Numbered from the stretch's first letter, positions 1 through 11,955 are shown. The stretch: 64,000 nt of DNA from Metellina segmentata (GCA_947359465.1 OX375879.1:95614271-95678270); one strand, 5' to 3'. Numbers and translations are program-made. Notes: generated by a model from the letters alone, not told the origin.

Positions 1-819
1 TTCATTCATGTACTGTACTCAAAGTTATCTTTATCTAAGAGTATGAAAAATATTGATATTAACCCTTATGGTGGTTGCCATGACGAGGTATCTCATCATT
101 AGTAAAACCAGATGTAGAACTTGAAATTATCTAATACCTGTGTGATTAGAGATTGCTTTTTCTAGTGACGATGTATCAAGTTATTAGAATAAACTCGACC
201 CTATCTTGATCTCGGCATCATAAAAAAATTGACAGCATCTTGATGACGATATATCTTAGTAGAAGATAGATATCTCGTCGGAACCATTTAGAGGATTAAG
301 CTGATTCGAACAAGTTTGTCATTCTTCTGTTTTGAATTAAACTGTATTCTATATATAATTTGTTTGTTTTTTGACACTTCTGTCATTTTAATCTAAAGCA
401 TGGCTCCCATAATACAAAATAATGCAATGTCTAAAATAATATAGTAATGCATTATACTAAAAATGGCATTTATACTCACATGCTTCTAATGAAGATGTAC
501 TTTTTTATTTGATATTCTTAACAAATATCAACAGATCAGAACATTTTCCGCTGTTTTAACGAACTCAAATGAATTCAACATCACGAAAATTTGCATACAC
601 ATATTTCCTCTCGTATTCTTTCTAATATTTGTATTTTTTTCAGTCACTATAGAAATCAGTGTGTCTCAAAACTCAAACTACGTACCTTTTACAAGAAACA
701 ATAGAATATCGTAAATATGTAGACACGACGAATGACTACAAATTTTATCGTCTTACATTCCATATTGCCTTACTACAATAATAAAAAACAAGTGGAAACA
801 TAGTTTATAAATTATAACG
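1..819. other. AT-rich sequence with no recognised gene
   Basis: No convincing exon, RNA gene or complete transposon was seen. The stretch at about 205-300 resembles 17395-17470 (both carry a 'cttgatgacgatatatctt'-like motif), suggesting a low-copy dispersed repeat. Confidence 0.4.
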
Positions 820-825
820 TTTATT
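820..825 (-). terminator. Probable polyadenylation signal of mucin-like gene
   Basis: Canonical AATAAA on the minus strand (TTTATT as written), about 120 bp downstream of the stop at 945-947. Confidence 0.45.
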
Positions 826-944
826 TCAATGAAAAAAAGCATATTTTGCTTTTTAAAGTATCTTGAAGAGTAGAATTGTTTACTTTCACATTAGAAGAGT
901 AAATGTGCTATCCTCAAAAATAATAAAATCCAATTGTAGTTAGT

Positions 945-2323
945 TCAAGGCAACAATACCAGCTCGTCATATTCGATAATCTGTCTTCTGCTACGAATCA
1001 CATATGCAATCAATACAGAAATTGCGATGAGGGCGATAACTAAAAATGTTATTGAAACAGCAAGTTTCAGCGTCCTCGTACCACTATTTCTTATAACAGT
1101 AAGGGGACTTGAAGCTTCCAATTTGGGAGTTGTAACCTCTTCGGTTTGTAAGGTTGTAAAAAGTGTTGTGGAACTTTGTGTTGAAGACTTATGTGTTACC
1201 TTGGAGCTTTCAGTGGGATTCGTTGTATCCATTATCGAACCTGTACCAACTTCACCACCTGTACTGATAGAGCTCTGTGTTGGGTTAGAAGTTGCAGAAG
1301 TACTACCTGATGGGTTTGAACCAGTAACCTGCGCTGTTGAGCCTGAGGTACTAACATCTGGATTTGAGGTTTCATCTACCGTTGAACCTGAAGTACTTTC
1401 TCCTGGGTTTGAGGTTCCATCTGCTGTTGAACCTGAAGTACTGTCTCCTGGATTTGAGGTTCCATCTGCTGTTGAACCTGAAGTACTGTCTCCTGGATTT
1501 GAGGTTTCATCTGCTGTTGAGTCTGAAGTACTTTTTTCTGGTTTTGAGGTTCCATCTGTTGTTGAACCTAAAGTACTTTCTTCTGGATGATTTGAAGTTC
1601 GATCTGCTGTTGAACCTGAAGTACTTTCTCCTGAATATGAGGTTCCATCTGCTGTTGTACCTGAAGTACTTTCTCCTGGATTTGAGGTTCCATCTGCTGT
1701 TGAACCTGAAGTAGTGTCTCCTGGATTTGGGGTTCCATCTGCTGTTGAACCTGAAGTAGTGTCTCCTGGATTTGGGGTTCCATCTGCTGTTGAACCTGAA
1801 GTACTGTCTCCTGCATTTGATGTGGCATCTGCTGTTGAAACAGAACTACTCTCTCCCGGATTTGAGGTGCTATCTGCTGTGGAACCTGAACTACTCTCTC
1901 CTGGATTCGAAGTGACATCTGCTGTTGAACCTGTACCTTCTCCAGTACTTGTCTCAACAGATAAGCTAGACTTTATATCTGGTGTCGAACTTTCATGATT
2001 TTCACTTTTTGTAACGATTTGTTTCTCAATGGAGGTAGATATAGCAACTGGTGTAGAACCCGTACCATTTACAGGACTGATTCGAATAGAGATCTCTGTT
2101 GGGTTTGAGGAATCTGTTGTTAAATCTGCAATATCTGTCGATTTACTGCCAACAGGGGTCTGCGACTGATTTGTTATTTCTTTTGTTTCAACCTCTTCGT
2201 CAATCTTAGAACTAGTCTGTGGTACGTGTACTGTTGAATTCTCAGGTGCAGATGTTATATTCGTTGCCGTGCTATTTTGTATTATTATAGGAATAGTTAT
2301 ATCAGGTGAGGACTTTTTCACAC
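945..2323 (-). CDS. Mucin-like type I membrane protein, exon 2 (most of the protein)
   Basis: This exon encodes residues 20-477 of a Ser/Thr/Gly-rich protein. It starts after an acceptor (rc TTTCTCATTTCAATTTAG) at 2324, and its first two bases complete a Gly codon begun in exon 1. The first ~120 residues are Ser/Thr-rich with several N-x-S/T sites. About 14 copies of a 15-residue unit resembling GSTADGTSNPGESTS follow, then a Ser/Thr stalk, one hydrophobic helix (LAVSITFLVIALIAISVLIA), a basic stop-transfer stretch and a short tail ending VLLP. This architecture is that of a heavily O-glycosylated surface mucin with a single membrane anchor; the function is otherwise unknown. One repeat unit is 16 residues long. 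Long open frames on the opposite strand are shadows of the repeat. An AATAAA on the minus strand at 820-825 lies about 120 bp past the stop. Confidence 0.82.
1343..1931 (-). repeat. 45-bp coding minisatellite
   Basis: About 14 head-to-tail copies of a 45-bp unit encode the 15-residue mucin repeat. Two central units are identical at protein level (GSTADGTPNPGDTTS), and edge units are more diverged. Length changes stay in frame; one unit carries an extra codon. Confidence 0.85.
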
Positions 2324-2656
2324 CTAAATTGAAATGAGAAAACTGTAAAAAAATACGTTCTAACAGAAATTAAAACATGTATGTTATAAAATTAAATAAT
2401 TTTTTTAACTCCTGAAATGTAATTTCTTTAGTTTATTTAGGATGATAGAAGTTATGACCTAAAAATTGCGTTTATTAAGTTTGATCATATATACTACCTT
2501 TCCAAGATCATTTTATTAAGCCTAACTCTAAAATAGTAATTGAAGAGTCGAAGCAATCTTAAAGATACATTCTGCAGTGCCTTTGATACATGACAGCTTT
2601 TACAGTTTAATATTTGCTACATGGTAATAAATAAGCACAAAATATGCCTATTGAAT

Positions 2657-2879
2657 GATTCGAAACGGAACTACTAGGATTCAATGGTTGTTTTTAAAAA
2701 GGATTCATGAAAATCAAGGTTCTCCATTCGGAACCATTGGTTCTCAAAGGGTTAAAATACTAATTTGTGTCACCTTGGTTGACCTTCTTACCTTTTTTGA
2801 TCAAAATAAATACCAATAAATAATCCAGAATTATGACCTTTGAGGGGTTCCAAACGTTACTACTAGGATTCAATGGTTG
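2657..2879 (+). repeat. Degenerate tandem duplication flanking a Helitron
   Basis: The segment beginning 'actactaggattcaatggttg' followed by 'tttttaaaaaggattcatg' near 2670-2710 recurs at about 2857. In the second unit the Helitron at 2880-4451 splits it between 'ggttg' and 'tttttaaaaagattcatg', which resumes at 4452. The units also share 'ggttaaaatactgatt'-like sequence. Confidence 0.7.
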
Positions 2880-2902
2880 TCTCTCTATATTAAAAAAAAC
2901 TT

Positions 2903-2945
<43 letters not shown>

Positions 2946-4451
2946 AAGAATTGAAATTTTTGTTGTTTAGCTCCATTCTTAGACGGTTTCCCGAGAAAGT
3001 ACTGATCGGAAAAGTATGAAATTAACATGCTTTGTTCTTCATCGTATTCCCTGGATAATTATTAAGATTTTTTTCCGATGCGGCTATTAGTTTAGGTTTT
3101 ATTAAGTGTTAAAGTTGAAGAAGTGAAATTTCTTCCGCGAGTGAGCAAAACACATTCAAAATTTCAGTCTTTAGTCGTGAGTTTTTTTTTAAGAGTACCT
3201 CTCAACGTAAATTTTTGCAGCTCGTCGAGTTTTTTTTGAAATTTAAATGTAGTTCTTGATAATATTTTTTTGAAATTCGGGAAAAATCGGGACATTTTTG
3301 TTACTTTTTTTTAAAACTGCCGTATCTATATCTAATTACTATTAGTTTTTAATTTTTAAAATATCGCAGTATACCTCAGAATATACTCTTTCTTACGGTA
3401 CTATTATTTTTGAAATCGGTTACTAATTAAATTGGATGCGATCAAAAGTTCGTGATACAAAATTCGGAATCTTCGGATATTTTCGCTACGTTTTGTTAAA
3501 ACCGTTATGTCTACGGCAAAAACCATTATTTTTTAAATTTGAGAACATCACTGAATACACTACATTACACTCTTTCTTATGGTACAATTATTTTTCAAAT
3601 TGGTTAATAAACAAAATCGATGCAATTAAAAGTAGGTCATACAATTTTCGGAACTTTCAGATCGTAACTTCCGATACAAAACTAAAATGGTCATATCTAT
3701 ATAGTATTACTGTTAGTTTTTAATTTTAAAAATATTGCAGTATACCTCAAAATGTACTCTTTCTTACGGTACAATTATTTTTAAAATTGGTTCATAAATA
3801 AATTCGATGCAATCAAAAGTTGGTGACACAAATTTCGTATTTTTCAGTTCGCATAGCTGGTTCCGCAAACAGCAGTGGGTTGCATTTCCTACTATCGGGT
3901 TTGCCAGATATCAAATTTATCGTAGCAACAATTGCCATAAAAACGATATCTTTTTATTTGGCGAGGAAAAAGGCTCGCTTTTTTCCCTCTGTTCTCAAGA
4001 CAGTTTACCGACAAAGTACAATCGTAAAGTTTTGATATTAACACTGTTTACTTAAAATTGTACAGGGAACAAGATACAGAAGATTTTTTACTGATGCGGC
4101 TATTAGTTTAGGGTGCATTAAGTGTTAAAGCAAAAAAAAGTGAAATCAATTGCGAACGAAGTATTGGTTTGAGAAAGCAAACGAAACGGGATTGCGTAGC
4201 AATCCCCGGGGTCGGCGAGCGTAAGCGAGCAGGGCGCGAAGCCCTAGCTGTGACGTCATGTACCGGAAAGTGAAATCAGCATAATACGAATTATTCAGAT
4301 AGTTTCACTCTGTGAAAGGAATGTTGGTTTGCGAAGCAAACCAAATGACATCTGTGAAAGGAGTGTTGGTTTGCGAAGCAAACCAAATGGGATTGCGCAG
4401 CAATCCCCGGGGGTTGGCGAGCGTAAGCGAGCAGGGGGCGGAGCCCCCTAG
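2880..4451 (+). mobile_element. Helitron-like element, family A copy 1
   Basis: The 1572-bp element begins TCTCTCTATATTAAAA and ends in a GC hairpin (GGGGGCGGAGCCCCC) followed by CTAG, with T after. These are rolling-circle (Helitron) ends: 5' TC, 3' hairpin plus CTRR, and no target duplication. The neighbouring tandem unit preserves the empty site, which fixes both ends exactly. A (CCG)14 tract lies 24 bp from the 5' end. The last ~250 bp hold several small stem-loops such as GGTTTGC-GAA-GCAAACC and GGATTGCGCAGCAATCC. There is no Rep/helicase gene, so it is non-autonomous. Open frames inside it are not conserved genes. Confidence 0.85.
2904..2945 (+). repeat. (CCG)14 microsatellite at Helitron 5' end
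   Basis: Fourteen uninterrupted CCG units. The same site holds 8, 1, 3 and 4 units in the other four family A copies. Confidence 0.95.
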
Positions 4452-5517
4452 TTTTTAAAAAGATTCATGAAAGTCATCATGCCATTTGACACTACTGTCC
4501 TTTGTCAAAAGGTTAAAATACTGATTGTTTAGCCCTAATCGGCTTCGATCAAATTATTTGAAGTGGGCGTAACAGCGATGTCACCATGACGAAGCCAAAC
4601 GTTTCCAGGAGTAATTGCGAACACGAATAATATCAAGTAAATTTATACTAGGGTTATAAAATATAAAAAACAAATAATGTTTTGTCGATAAGCAAATAAG
4701 AGACGTAGTGCCAGTTTTTTTTATTTGTGCGAATGATATATGTCTTTATACCGATGATTTCATAAGTGTGAAATACATAAACCGCTCAACAGGATGTTTT
4801 ATGCGTATGGCATTGGTCAAAAAACTTTCTATCTTGCTTCTCAATATCTCTGAATTGCAAATATAAATTTGTTTAACATATCCAAAGAGTTCATTGGCTG
4901 ATCGAGGTAACAAAATATACACTGTAATGGAAGATGTAATGTCGTATGCATCCACCTTACAACAAGCTTCATTGCAATGTATTACCACGTATGCTGCTTC
5001 CATGAGAGATGCAATTCAAATTTTAATTTACGATGCGGATCCTTCATACAGCTATAGATTAGTTACATTAAACATCCATCCTTCTTAGATAATGCAAAAA
5101 ACGCATAGCAAAATGCTTTACGAAATGTAAATTTTTTCATAGGTGTGTCTGATAAAGCAGTACATTTATCTCTTGATCCATAGAAGAAGATATGATAATT
5201 CATAAAATGTAGCAACAGGTTTAATTTGTTTTCTATAAACATTGTACATGTTTAACATAAGTTCTAAAAAAATAACACTAGTGGGTTCTCTACGACACGT
5301 AAATAAATGTCTTAAATATTGCACTCTAAACATTACGACAAATGGTAATGTTTGACTTGATAGTGAAAGGATGTTACACCGAAAGGTGTGAATTGAAGTT
5401 GATAATTTTATTGTCTTCAGTAGATGAAAGAAACCAAAACTAAATTATACGCATTGTGTTATAGTTTTAGAAAACAGAAAGACTTAAAATTGTATTTCAA
5501 GAAGTCTCTCTATCATC
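4452..5517. other. Mucin-gene intron sequence with no recognised element
   Basis: The first ~100 bp continue the tandem duplication interrupted by the Helitron. The rest is AT-rich with no supported gene; short open frames here lack codon structure or homology that I recognise. Confidence 0.4.
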
Positions 5518-5520
5518 TAA

Positions 5521-6543
5521 GGCCCGGTGCACACATCCGGTTTTTCAACGTGCGGCGCCGCTGCCGCAACGCAAGTGCGGTCTGAGATACATTAGATCCA
5601 ATAGAGTAGTGCACACATGCCTCCGGCACCGCTGCGGCGACGCACATCCAACTTGCATGTAATTTGTACCTCAGTTCCTCACGGCGCCGCAGCTCGCCGC
5701 ACATGAGTCTCCGGTCTGAAGTACCTTTTTTTCATAAACAAATGGGATATAAATAATATTTAATAAATGATTGTATCCAGTAACGCCTATTTTGTTTCAA
5801 AATATACTTTTTTTACGCCAAGTAAGCGAAATAAACACGTTTTTTTGGATAGAATATTTACCGCAAATGGCGCGAAATGAGTTCGTGCGTCATTTCACGA
5901 TTCCTTGGTTATTTCCTATTCCAAAGACCATTAGTACACTCAATTTATAAAATTTCATATGTGGGGAGCATTAAACACAATAAACGTAAAGAATTTAACT
6001 TAAGAAAATTTTATGGAAGTTTTTGTCTGACGGAACCTAACTGTTTGAAAACGCATGTACGATAAAGATTGGAAAAAAGCGAAGTTAATGATTATTTTAA
6101 ATGATCTCGAGCATTCAATGATTCTCGACGTGCGGCGACCGAAGCCCGACGATGCAAACATAACCGTGAGATGACGCACGAACTCATTTCGCGTCATTTG
6201 CGATAAATATTCTTTTGAAGAAAACGTGTTTATTTCGCTTACTTGGGGTAAAAATAAGTACATTTTGAAACACAATAGATGTTACTGTTTACAACCATTT
6301 ATTAATTATTATTAATATTACATTTATTTATGAAAACAAGGTACTTCCGACCGGAGAAGCGTGTGCGGCGAGCTGTAGAACAGTGGGGAACTGCGGTACA
6401 AATTGCACGCAAGTTGGACGTGCGTCGCCCCAGCGGCGCTTTAGCATGTGTGCACTGCTCCATTGGATCTGATGTATCTCAGACTGCACTTGCGTTGCGG
6501 CAGCGGCACCGCACGTTGAAAAACCAGATGTGTGCACCGGGCC
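5521..6543 (+). mobile_element. Harbinger-type element, palindromic pair (copy 1)
   Basis: Ends are inverted (GGCCCGGTGCACACAT... / ...ATGTGTGCACCGGGCC) and flanked by TAA at 5518-5520 and 6544-6546. GG/CC-rich ends with a 3-bp TAA duplication fit PIF/Harbinger. It is not a simple element: about 385 bp of one copy runs forward, about 210 bp of other sequence follows, and about 425 bp of a second copy runs in reverse, making one large palindrome. Compare the simple 446-bp copy at 18568. No transposase is present. GC-rich arms (GCGGCGCCGCTGC) stand out from the AT-rich surroundings. Confidence 0.78.
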
Positions 6544-6546
6544 TAA

Positions 6547-7410
6547 TTCTCTCCATCGTGTTCTAAATTTTTGAAAACTACTTGTGTACTTCGTATGTTT
6601 TACAATCGAATACGTGGAGTGAAATTGACAATGGAACAGTCTAAGTTTTCTTTATATATTTTCATCTATTGGGTTATAATGTTTGCAATGGCTATTTACA
6701 GCTTTTTATTTTGAATAGAATATTATTTTTACTTTTAAAAATGTATTTATTTTTAAAATTAAATGTTTTATTTCATCATCATTTCAACTTATATACTTAT
6801 TAATCTATTACTATTCCCCCATTGTAACAGGAAATTATTTAACGTGAAACTCTAGAAATCAGTTATACAAACTTCTTAAGAAATTTTTTTTAAAACTTGG
6901 TTAGAAATTACTTACTCACGCTCGAAATTCGTGAGACTCAGTTAAATGTGCAGTAAAATAAACAAGTATCAAAATATGCATATGCAAGCAGTTGTATAAT
7001 CTCGGTTCCAGTGCTTTTCACGAAAAGGGTGATGTAATGGCGGCTACATGTTAATGCACCCTTTGAGAAATGTTGTATTCCATTCCCATGTGTATTGTAT
7101 TATTTTCAAAATGGTAGAAATTGAGCATTTTAAATTTAAAACGGCAGTAAAGTGATAGTGAAAATTGATATCGGAAATTTATTTAACTATTTGAGATCAT
7201 TCTTATTTAGATCTTCAGATATCTCTATCCAACAGCATCTAATTATATGATAAGAATTCTAAAATGTATTTGTAAATATTCCAGAATGTATATGTATAGG
7301 GTATGAAAATATTCAGTATTCATATTTCGTTAAAAGTAAATATGTATGTCCTTTCAGTTACTTTGCATAGAATTTTTCAAAAACAATCTATGAAATTAAA
7401 ATTTAGAATA
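6547..7410. other. Intron spacer with no recognised element
   Basis: AT-rich sequence between the Harbinger pair and the reverse Helitron. No coding or repeat structure that I can support. Confidence 0.4.
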
Positions 7411-8962
7411 CTAGGGGGCTCCGCCCCCTGCTCGCTTACGCTCGCCAACCCCCGGGGATTGCTGCGCAATCCCATTTGGTTTGCTTCGCAAACCAACACT
7501 CCTGTCACAGATACCATTTGGTTTGCTTCGCAAACCAACATTACTTTCACAGAGTGAAACTATCTGAATAATTCGTATTATGCTGATTTCACTTTCCGGT
7601 TCATGACGTCACAGCGAGGGCTTCGCTGCGTCTCGCTTACGCTCGCCGACCCCGGGGATTGCTACGCAATCCGTTTGGTTTGCTTTCTCAAACCAATACT
7701 TCTTTCGCAAGTGATTTAACTTTTTTTGCTTTAACACTTAATGCACCCTAAACTAATAGCCGCATCAGTAAAAAATCTTCTGCATCTTGTTCCCTGTACA
7801 ATTTTAACTAAACATTGTTAATATCCAAACTTTACGATCTGTACTTTGTCGGTAAACTGTCTTGAAAACAGAGGGAAAAAAGCGAGCCTTTTTCCTCGCC
7901 AAATAAAAAGAAATCGTTTTTATGGCAATTGTTGCTACGATAAATTTGATATCTGGCAAACCCGATAGTCAAAAGTGTAACCCACTACTGCTTTCGGAAG
8001 CAGATTTGCGAACTGAAAAATACGAAATTTGTGTCACCAACTTTTGATTGCATCGAATTTATTTATGAACCAATTTTAAAAATAATTGTACCGTAAGAAA
8101 GAGTATATTCTGAGGTATACTGCAATATTTTTAAAATTAAAAATTAACAGTAATACTATACAGATATGACCATTTTAGTTTTGTATCGGAAGTTACGATC
8201 TGAAAGTTCCGAAAATTGTATGACCCACTTTTATTTGCATCGATTTTATTTATTAACCAATTTGAAAAATAATTGTACCATAAGAAAGAGTGTAATGTAA
8301 TGTATTCAGTGATGTTTTCAAATTTAAAAAATAATGGCTTTTGCCGTAGACAAAACGGTTTTAACAATAAGTAGCGAAAATATCCAAAGATTCCGAATTT
8401 TGTATGACGAACTTTTGATCGCATCCAATTTAATTATTAACCGATTTCAAAAATAATAGTACCGTAAGAAAGAGTATATTCTGAGGTATACTGCTATATT
8501 TTAAAAATTAAAAACTAATAGTAATTAGATATAGATATGGCAGTTTTAAAAAAAAGTAACAAAAATGTCCCGATTTTTCCTGAATTTCAAAAAAATATTA
8601 TCAAGAACCAAATTTAAATTTAAAAAAAAACTCGACGAGCTGCAAAAATTTACGTTGAGAGGTACTCTTAAAAAAAAACTCACGACTGAAGACTGAAAAT
8701 TTGAATGTGTTTTGCTCACTCGCGGAAGAAATTTCACTTCTTCAACTTTAACACTTAATAAAACCTAAACTAATAGCCACATCGGAAAAAAATCTTAATA
8801 ATTATCCAGGGAATACGATGAAGAACAAAGCATGTTAATTTCATTTTTTTCCGATCAGTACTTTCTCGGGAAACCGTCTAAGAATCGAGCTAAACAACAC
8901 AGTTTTCAATTCTTCGGCGGCGGCGGCGGCGGCGGCGGTAACATTTTTTTAATATAGAGAGA
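7411..8962 (-). mobile_element. Helitron-like element, family A copy 2
   Basis: The 1552-bp minus-strand copy starts TCTCTCTATATTAAAA at 8962 and ends with the GGGGGC/CCCCC hairpin and CTAG at 7411. It is flanked by A and T, the usual Helitron target. It carries (CCG)8 near its 5' end. It shares with copy 1 the junction CCG-AAGAATTG, where the other three copies read CAGGATTG, so the two are sister copies. With copy 1 it forms a 6-kb inverted repeat whose 3' ends face each other. Confidence 0.85.
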
Positions 8963-9941
8963 TTTAATAATTTCATTTGAATTAATCGATTTTGTAAATT
9001 GTAATTATTCTCAAACTTTGGTAATGTTTTCAATTCATTTAAACTTTACAACTAATTAACTTTCAGAGCTGATTATTTCAAATTGTGTGTAGTGTTATAA
9101 AACTTTAAAAAAAATTTCTTAATGCTCTCTCTCAGGCTCAATTAAATTATCTCCCGATCAACATTTTAAAAAATAAAATTCTTCCTTGTTATACGTATTT
9201 TAGAAAATAGCTTGCCTACAAAAATCTTCTAAATATATAAAATCTTTGAAATTTTTCACACATGTTTTCATATGGAAAACCTATTTCATAACATTTTAGA
9301 TATCTAAGAAATATAATAGACAGATGCTCATCAACAGTCTCTTACGAAACGTTTTTATAGAATTTCATAGAATTCTAAATATTTGTATAGACTCTATACT
9401 AAAGATTCTCCGCTTCTACGTTTCGCTATACTATAGTTCCGTTTCTATAGAAAAATTCTAGAGAAAAGTAGCTCTGATTCTATCGAAATGTATTTCTAGA
9501 GTTCTAAAGAAAAGTAAAGTTGTGAAACAAAAGAAATGCGATTTTATAGAATTGTATAAACGTTTCTAAAGATATTTGATAGAGATTTCTATGGACTTTC
9601 TATACAAGTTACTATAAGATATAATATCTATAAGATATTATAAAAAATAGGCTATAATTTTATACGATTCTATAGACCACATTATATCGAAATTTTATAG
9701 AATTCTGTAGAAATTTTTCGTCAAGGATAAATAAAGAATTTATGAGATGTTCATAATTTTTTATTCCAACTGATCATGTTAGTGAGATATTTTTGCTATA
9801 CTAAAAATTATGTTATGAATTAATATAAACAATAAATAACAACTGCACTTCTCATCAATAATTAACCGCTTAGAAATAAATAAATACACGAAGCATTTTT
9901 ATAGAAATAATGATCGTTCCAAGGAGATTTTAATACCTTAC
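8963..9941. other. Intron sequence rich in TTCTATAGAA-like motifs
   Basis: Between about 9280 and 9720 the sequence is dominated by variants of TTCTATAGAATT and TTCTAGAG in both orientations, a cryptically simple, palindrome-rich region. The remainder is ordinary AT-rich intron. Confidence 0.5.
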
Positions 9942-9996
9942 CTGATACTATTCCTATGCAAAAGCTTACTAAAATAAATACTAGGATGCGACGCAT
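9942..9996 (-). CDS. Mucin-like gene, exon 1: signal peptide
   Basis: On the minus strand an ATG at 9994-9996 opens the peptide MRRILVFILVSFCIGIVS. It has a basic n-region, a hydrophobic core and small residues at the end, as in a secretory signal. The exon ends at a strong donor (CAG|GTAAGG) in phase 1. The leftover G joins GT of the exon at 2323 to make Gly, so the frame continues exactly into the mucin-like domain. It is too short to be found by ORF length. Pairing with 945-2323 rests on the phase match, the lack of any other signal sequence for that domain, and strand. The intron between is 7.6 kb and full of transposons. Confidence 0.75.
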
Positions 9997-11305
9997 GTTG
10001 CTACTATCAGTTCAACTCCAGTTATGAACAAAAATCCTCTCAGGTGCGCAGACAACGAATGCCACTTTATCTAAGAACCTTTCGCATATTCGCGCAGTTT
10101 TAAAACAGAAAAGGGGTGGTATAAAAATTCCGATTTTATTATTAAAATCTATTGCCCAATCAACAGATTAGAAATGAAGGAAATAGAAACCATCGCATTT
10201 ATGTTCTGATAGCCAGCAGAACAGAAATTCAAAGAACTAAAGATAGAATTGTGCAGTGAATTTGATTATTCTTTTTTCACTTTCAAACGATGAAACTTCT
10301 CCATTAATGCATCTCATAAAACTGTAATAGAATCAAAATTATATATTCTAGTACCGAAAGAAATTTTTCAAAGATCAAACAAGTTGGTAATATGTGTTTT
10401 TGTGAAAAACATTTTAATTCGTACAGCAAATTGTGATTGTGTAGTTAAACATCTCTATTGTGTTCGCGTTTAACTTTTCTGCTCTTGTTCCGTGTATGAA
10501 CCATTCTTCTACAACTATACTTTTATGCTTTAAAGCTTCAATTCTATTGAACATAATTCTTCCGTGTCTGGTTAAAAGGGGTTTAGTCAAAATGGCTACT
10601 TTTCGGAATCTGAAGTTTAATCTTTTATTCTTTCTCGCAACTATTCTGGAAGAAAAAAGAAATCATTCCAAAAAGTAATTGTAATTTAGATAAGAAGATT
10701 CATTTAGTTCGTGTTTTAAACATACTATAGTATTCTTTAAATTAATAATACAATTGACTTATTTGAACCCATCAAAATTCAAACTTAACCACTTTTGCCC
10801 GACTCGGAAGAATTATAATAGCCACAAGTAGGATTAAAAAATCGAAAAATGAAAGTTCCGGACTTACTCAACTATAATTCCTGATATTTCAGGGAAATTC
10901 CGCGTGCGCGGACGAATAAAACTCAATTGATGGAATATCAATAAAAAGATACTGAAACAGTTAAATAAATAGTTTTACATACAGTATTACACATAACTGT
11001 ATTAAAAATTTAAAAATACCTATTTAGTAAAAAAAACCTGACTCGACGCACAATTTAACGAACTACAACAACGACAACGACTGGCGCATTTTTGTACATA
11101 TAGAGCTATTCAAACTATACTATACATTTACATGAATTGATAATTTCTTTAAAAAATTCGGACATCTCATCATTCCCTGAGAATCTGAACAACGCACGTA
11201 AATTCCGGACATGCCTAGACGTATGGCAACCTAAGCCATAAAACATTCTCGTTTTATTTATTTATTTATATTTCATTAACATTTGACACGCGAGAACATA
11301 CAACA
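9997..11305. other. Region upstream of mucin-like gene
   Basis: This should hold the promoter and 5' UTR of the minus-strand mucin-like gene, but no start site can be fixed. At 10853-10925 and 11155-11215 there are similar 'attccggac'/'ccctgaga' blocks in opposite orientation, possibly ends of an old element. No supported coding exon. Confidence 0.35.
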
Positions 11306-11955
11306 TCTATATATATAATTCTCTTACGTGGCACGCAAAAAAGACGTTATTTGTAATCGCATTTTGGCAACACTGTACGATTGTTTGTTTATCGCAAAGT
11401 CTCGCGCATCGATTGAATTTATAGCGTTATCGGATGAAATTTTATTGGAAAAAAAAGGAAATTTTAATGAGCTGTTGCAGTTAGTTTATAATAGAAATCA
11501 AAGAAAGCGGAGGATCTTTTCAGGGCCATTTAAAAAACGGTCCTTTTCAGGGCCAACAATTATAGTTCAATAAGACGCTTGCACTACAACTTTCGGCAAC
11601 AAACTCAATGAAAAAGTGTGGGTCGTTTGAGTGCTGGGAAAATGTACGCACAAACAACATGCTGGGTATTCAATTTCCAAAGCAACGCTCACATTTCGAG
11701 TCAAAATTTGCACAAAGTTTTCATTTGAATTCTGATTTTAGAGATACTGTATACATTTTTTCTGTAATACAGCAAATTTAGATTTGAAAAACATTTTTTT
11801 GGTAACATATATTGTAAACAATCCCTTCTGCTAGGACACATGTCTTCATTGAGGCGACCGAAGCGAGCATAGGTTCGCGCAGCGAATCAATGAGGATTGC
11901 GAAGCAATCCTCCGAGAGTTGGCGAGCGTTAGCGAGCAGGGGGCAGGCCCCCTAG
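11306..11955 (+). mobile_element. Helitron-like element, family B copy 1
   Basis: The 650-bp element begins TCTATATATATAATTCTC after an A and ends with a GGGGGC-AG-GCCCCC hairpin plus CTAG before a T. Its last ~130 bp carry the same ordered stem-loops as family A: GCGAACC-type, GGATTGCGAAGCAATCC, a GGCGAGCG...AGCGAGC element, then the terminal hairpin. Body sequence is unrelated to family A. It has no Rep/helicase gene and is non-autonomous. Confidence 0.82.

Noticed and set aside
1027..1998. Long plus-strand open frames opposite the mucin-like exon
   Set aside because: They mirror the 45-bp repeat on the other strand, have no start context or splice support, and would not give a balanced protein.
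3436..3723. A 95-residue frame shared by Helitron copies 1, 2 and 4
   Set aside because: The copies are near identical as DNA, the frame is broken in copies 3 and 5, and the residues look like translated AT-rich noise. Shared descent explains it.
5513..6566. Short proteins across GC-rich Harbinger arms
   Set aside because: They appear in both orientations of every copy and lie in inverted repeats; they are shadows.
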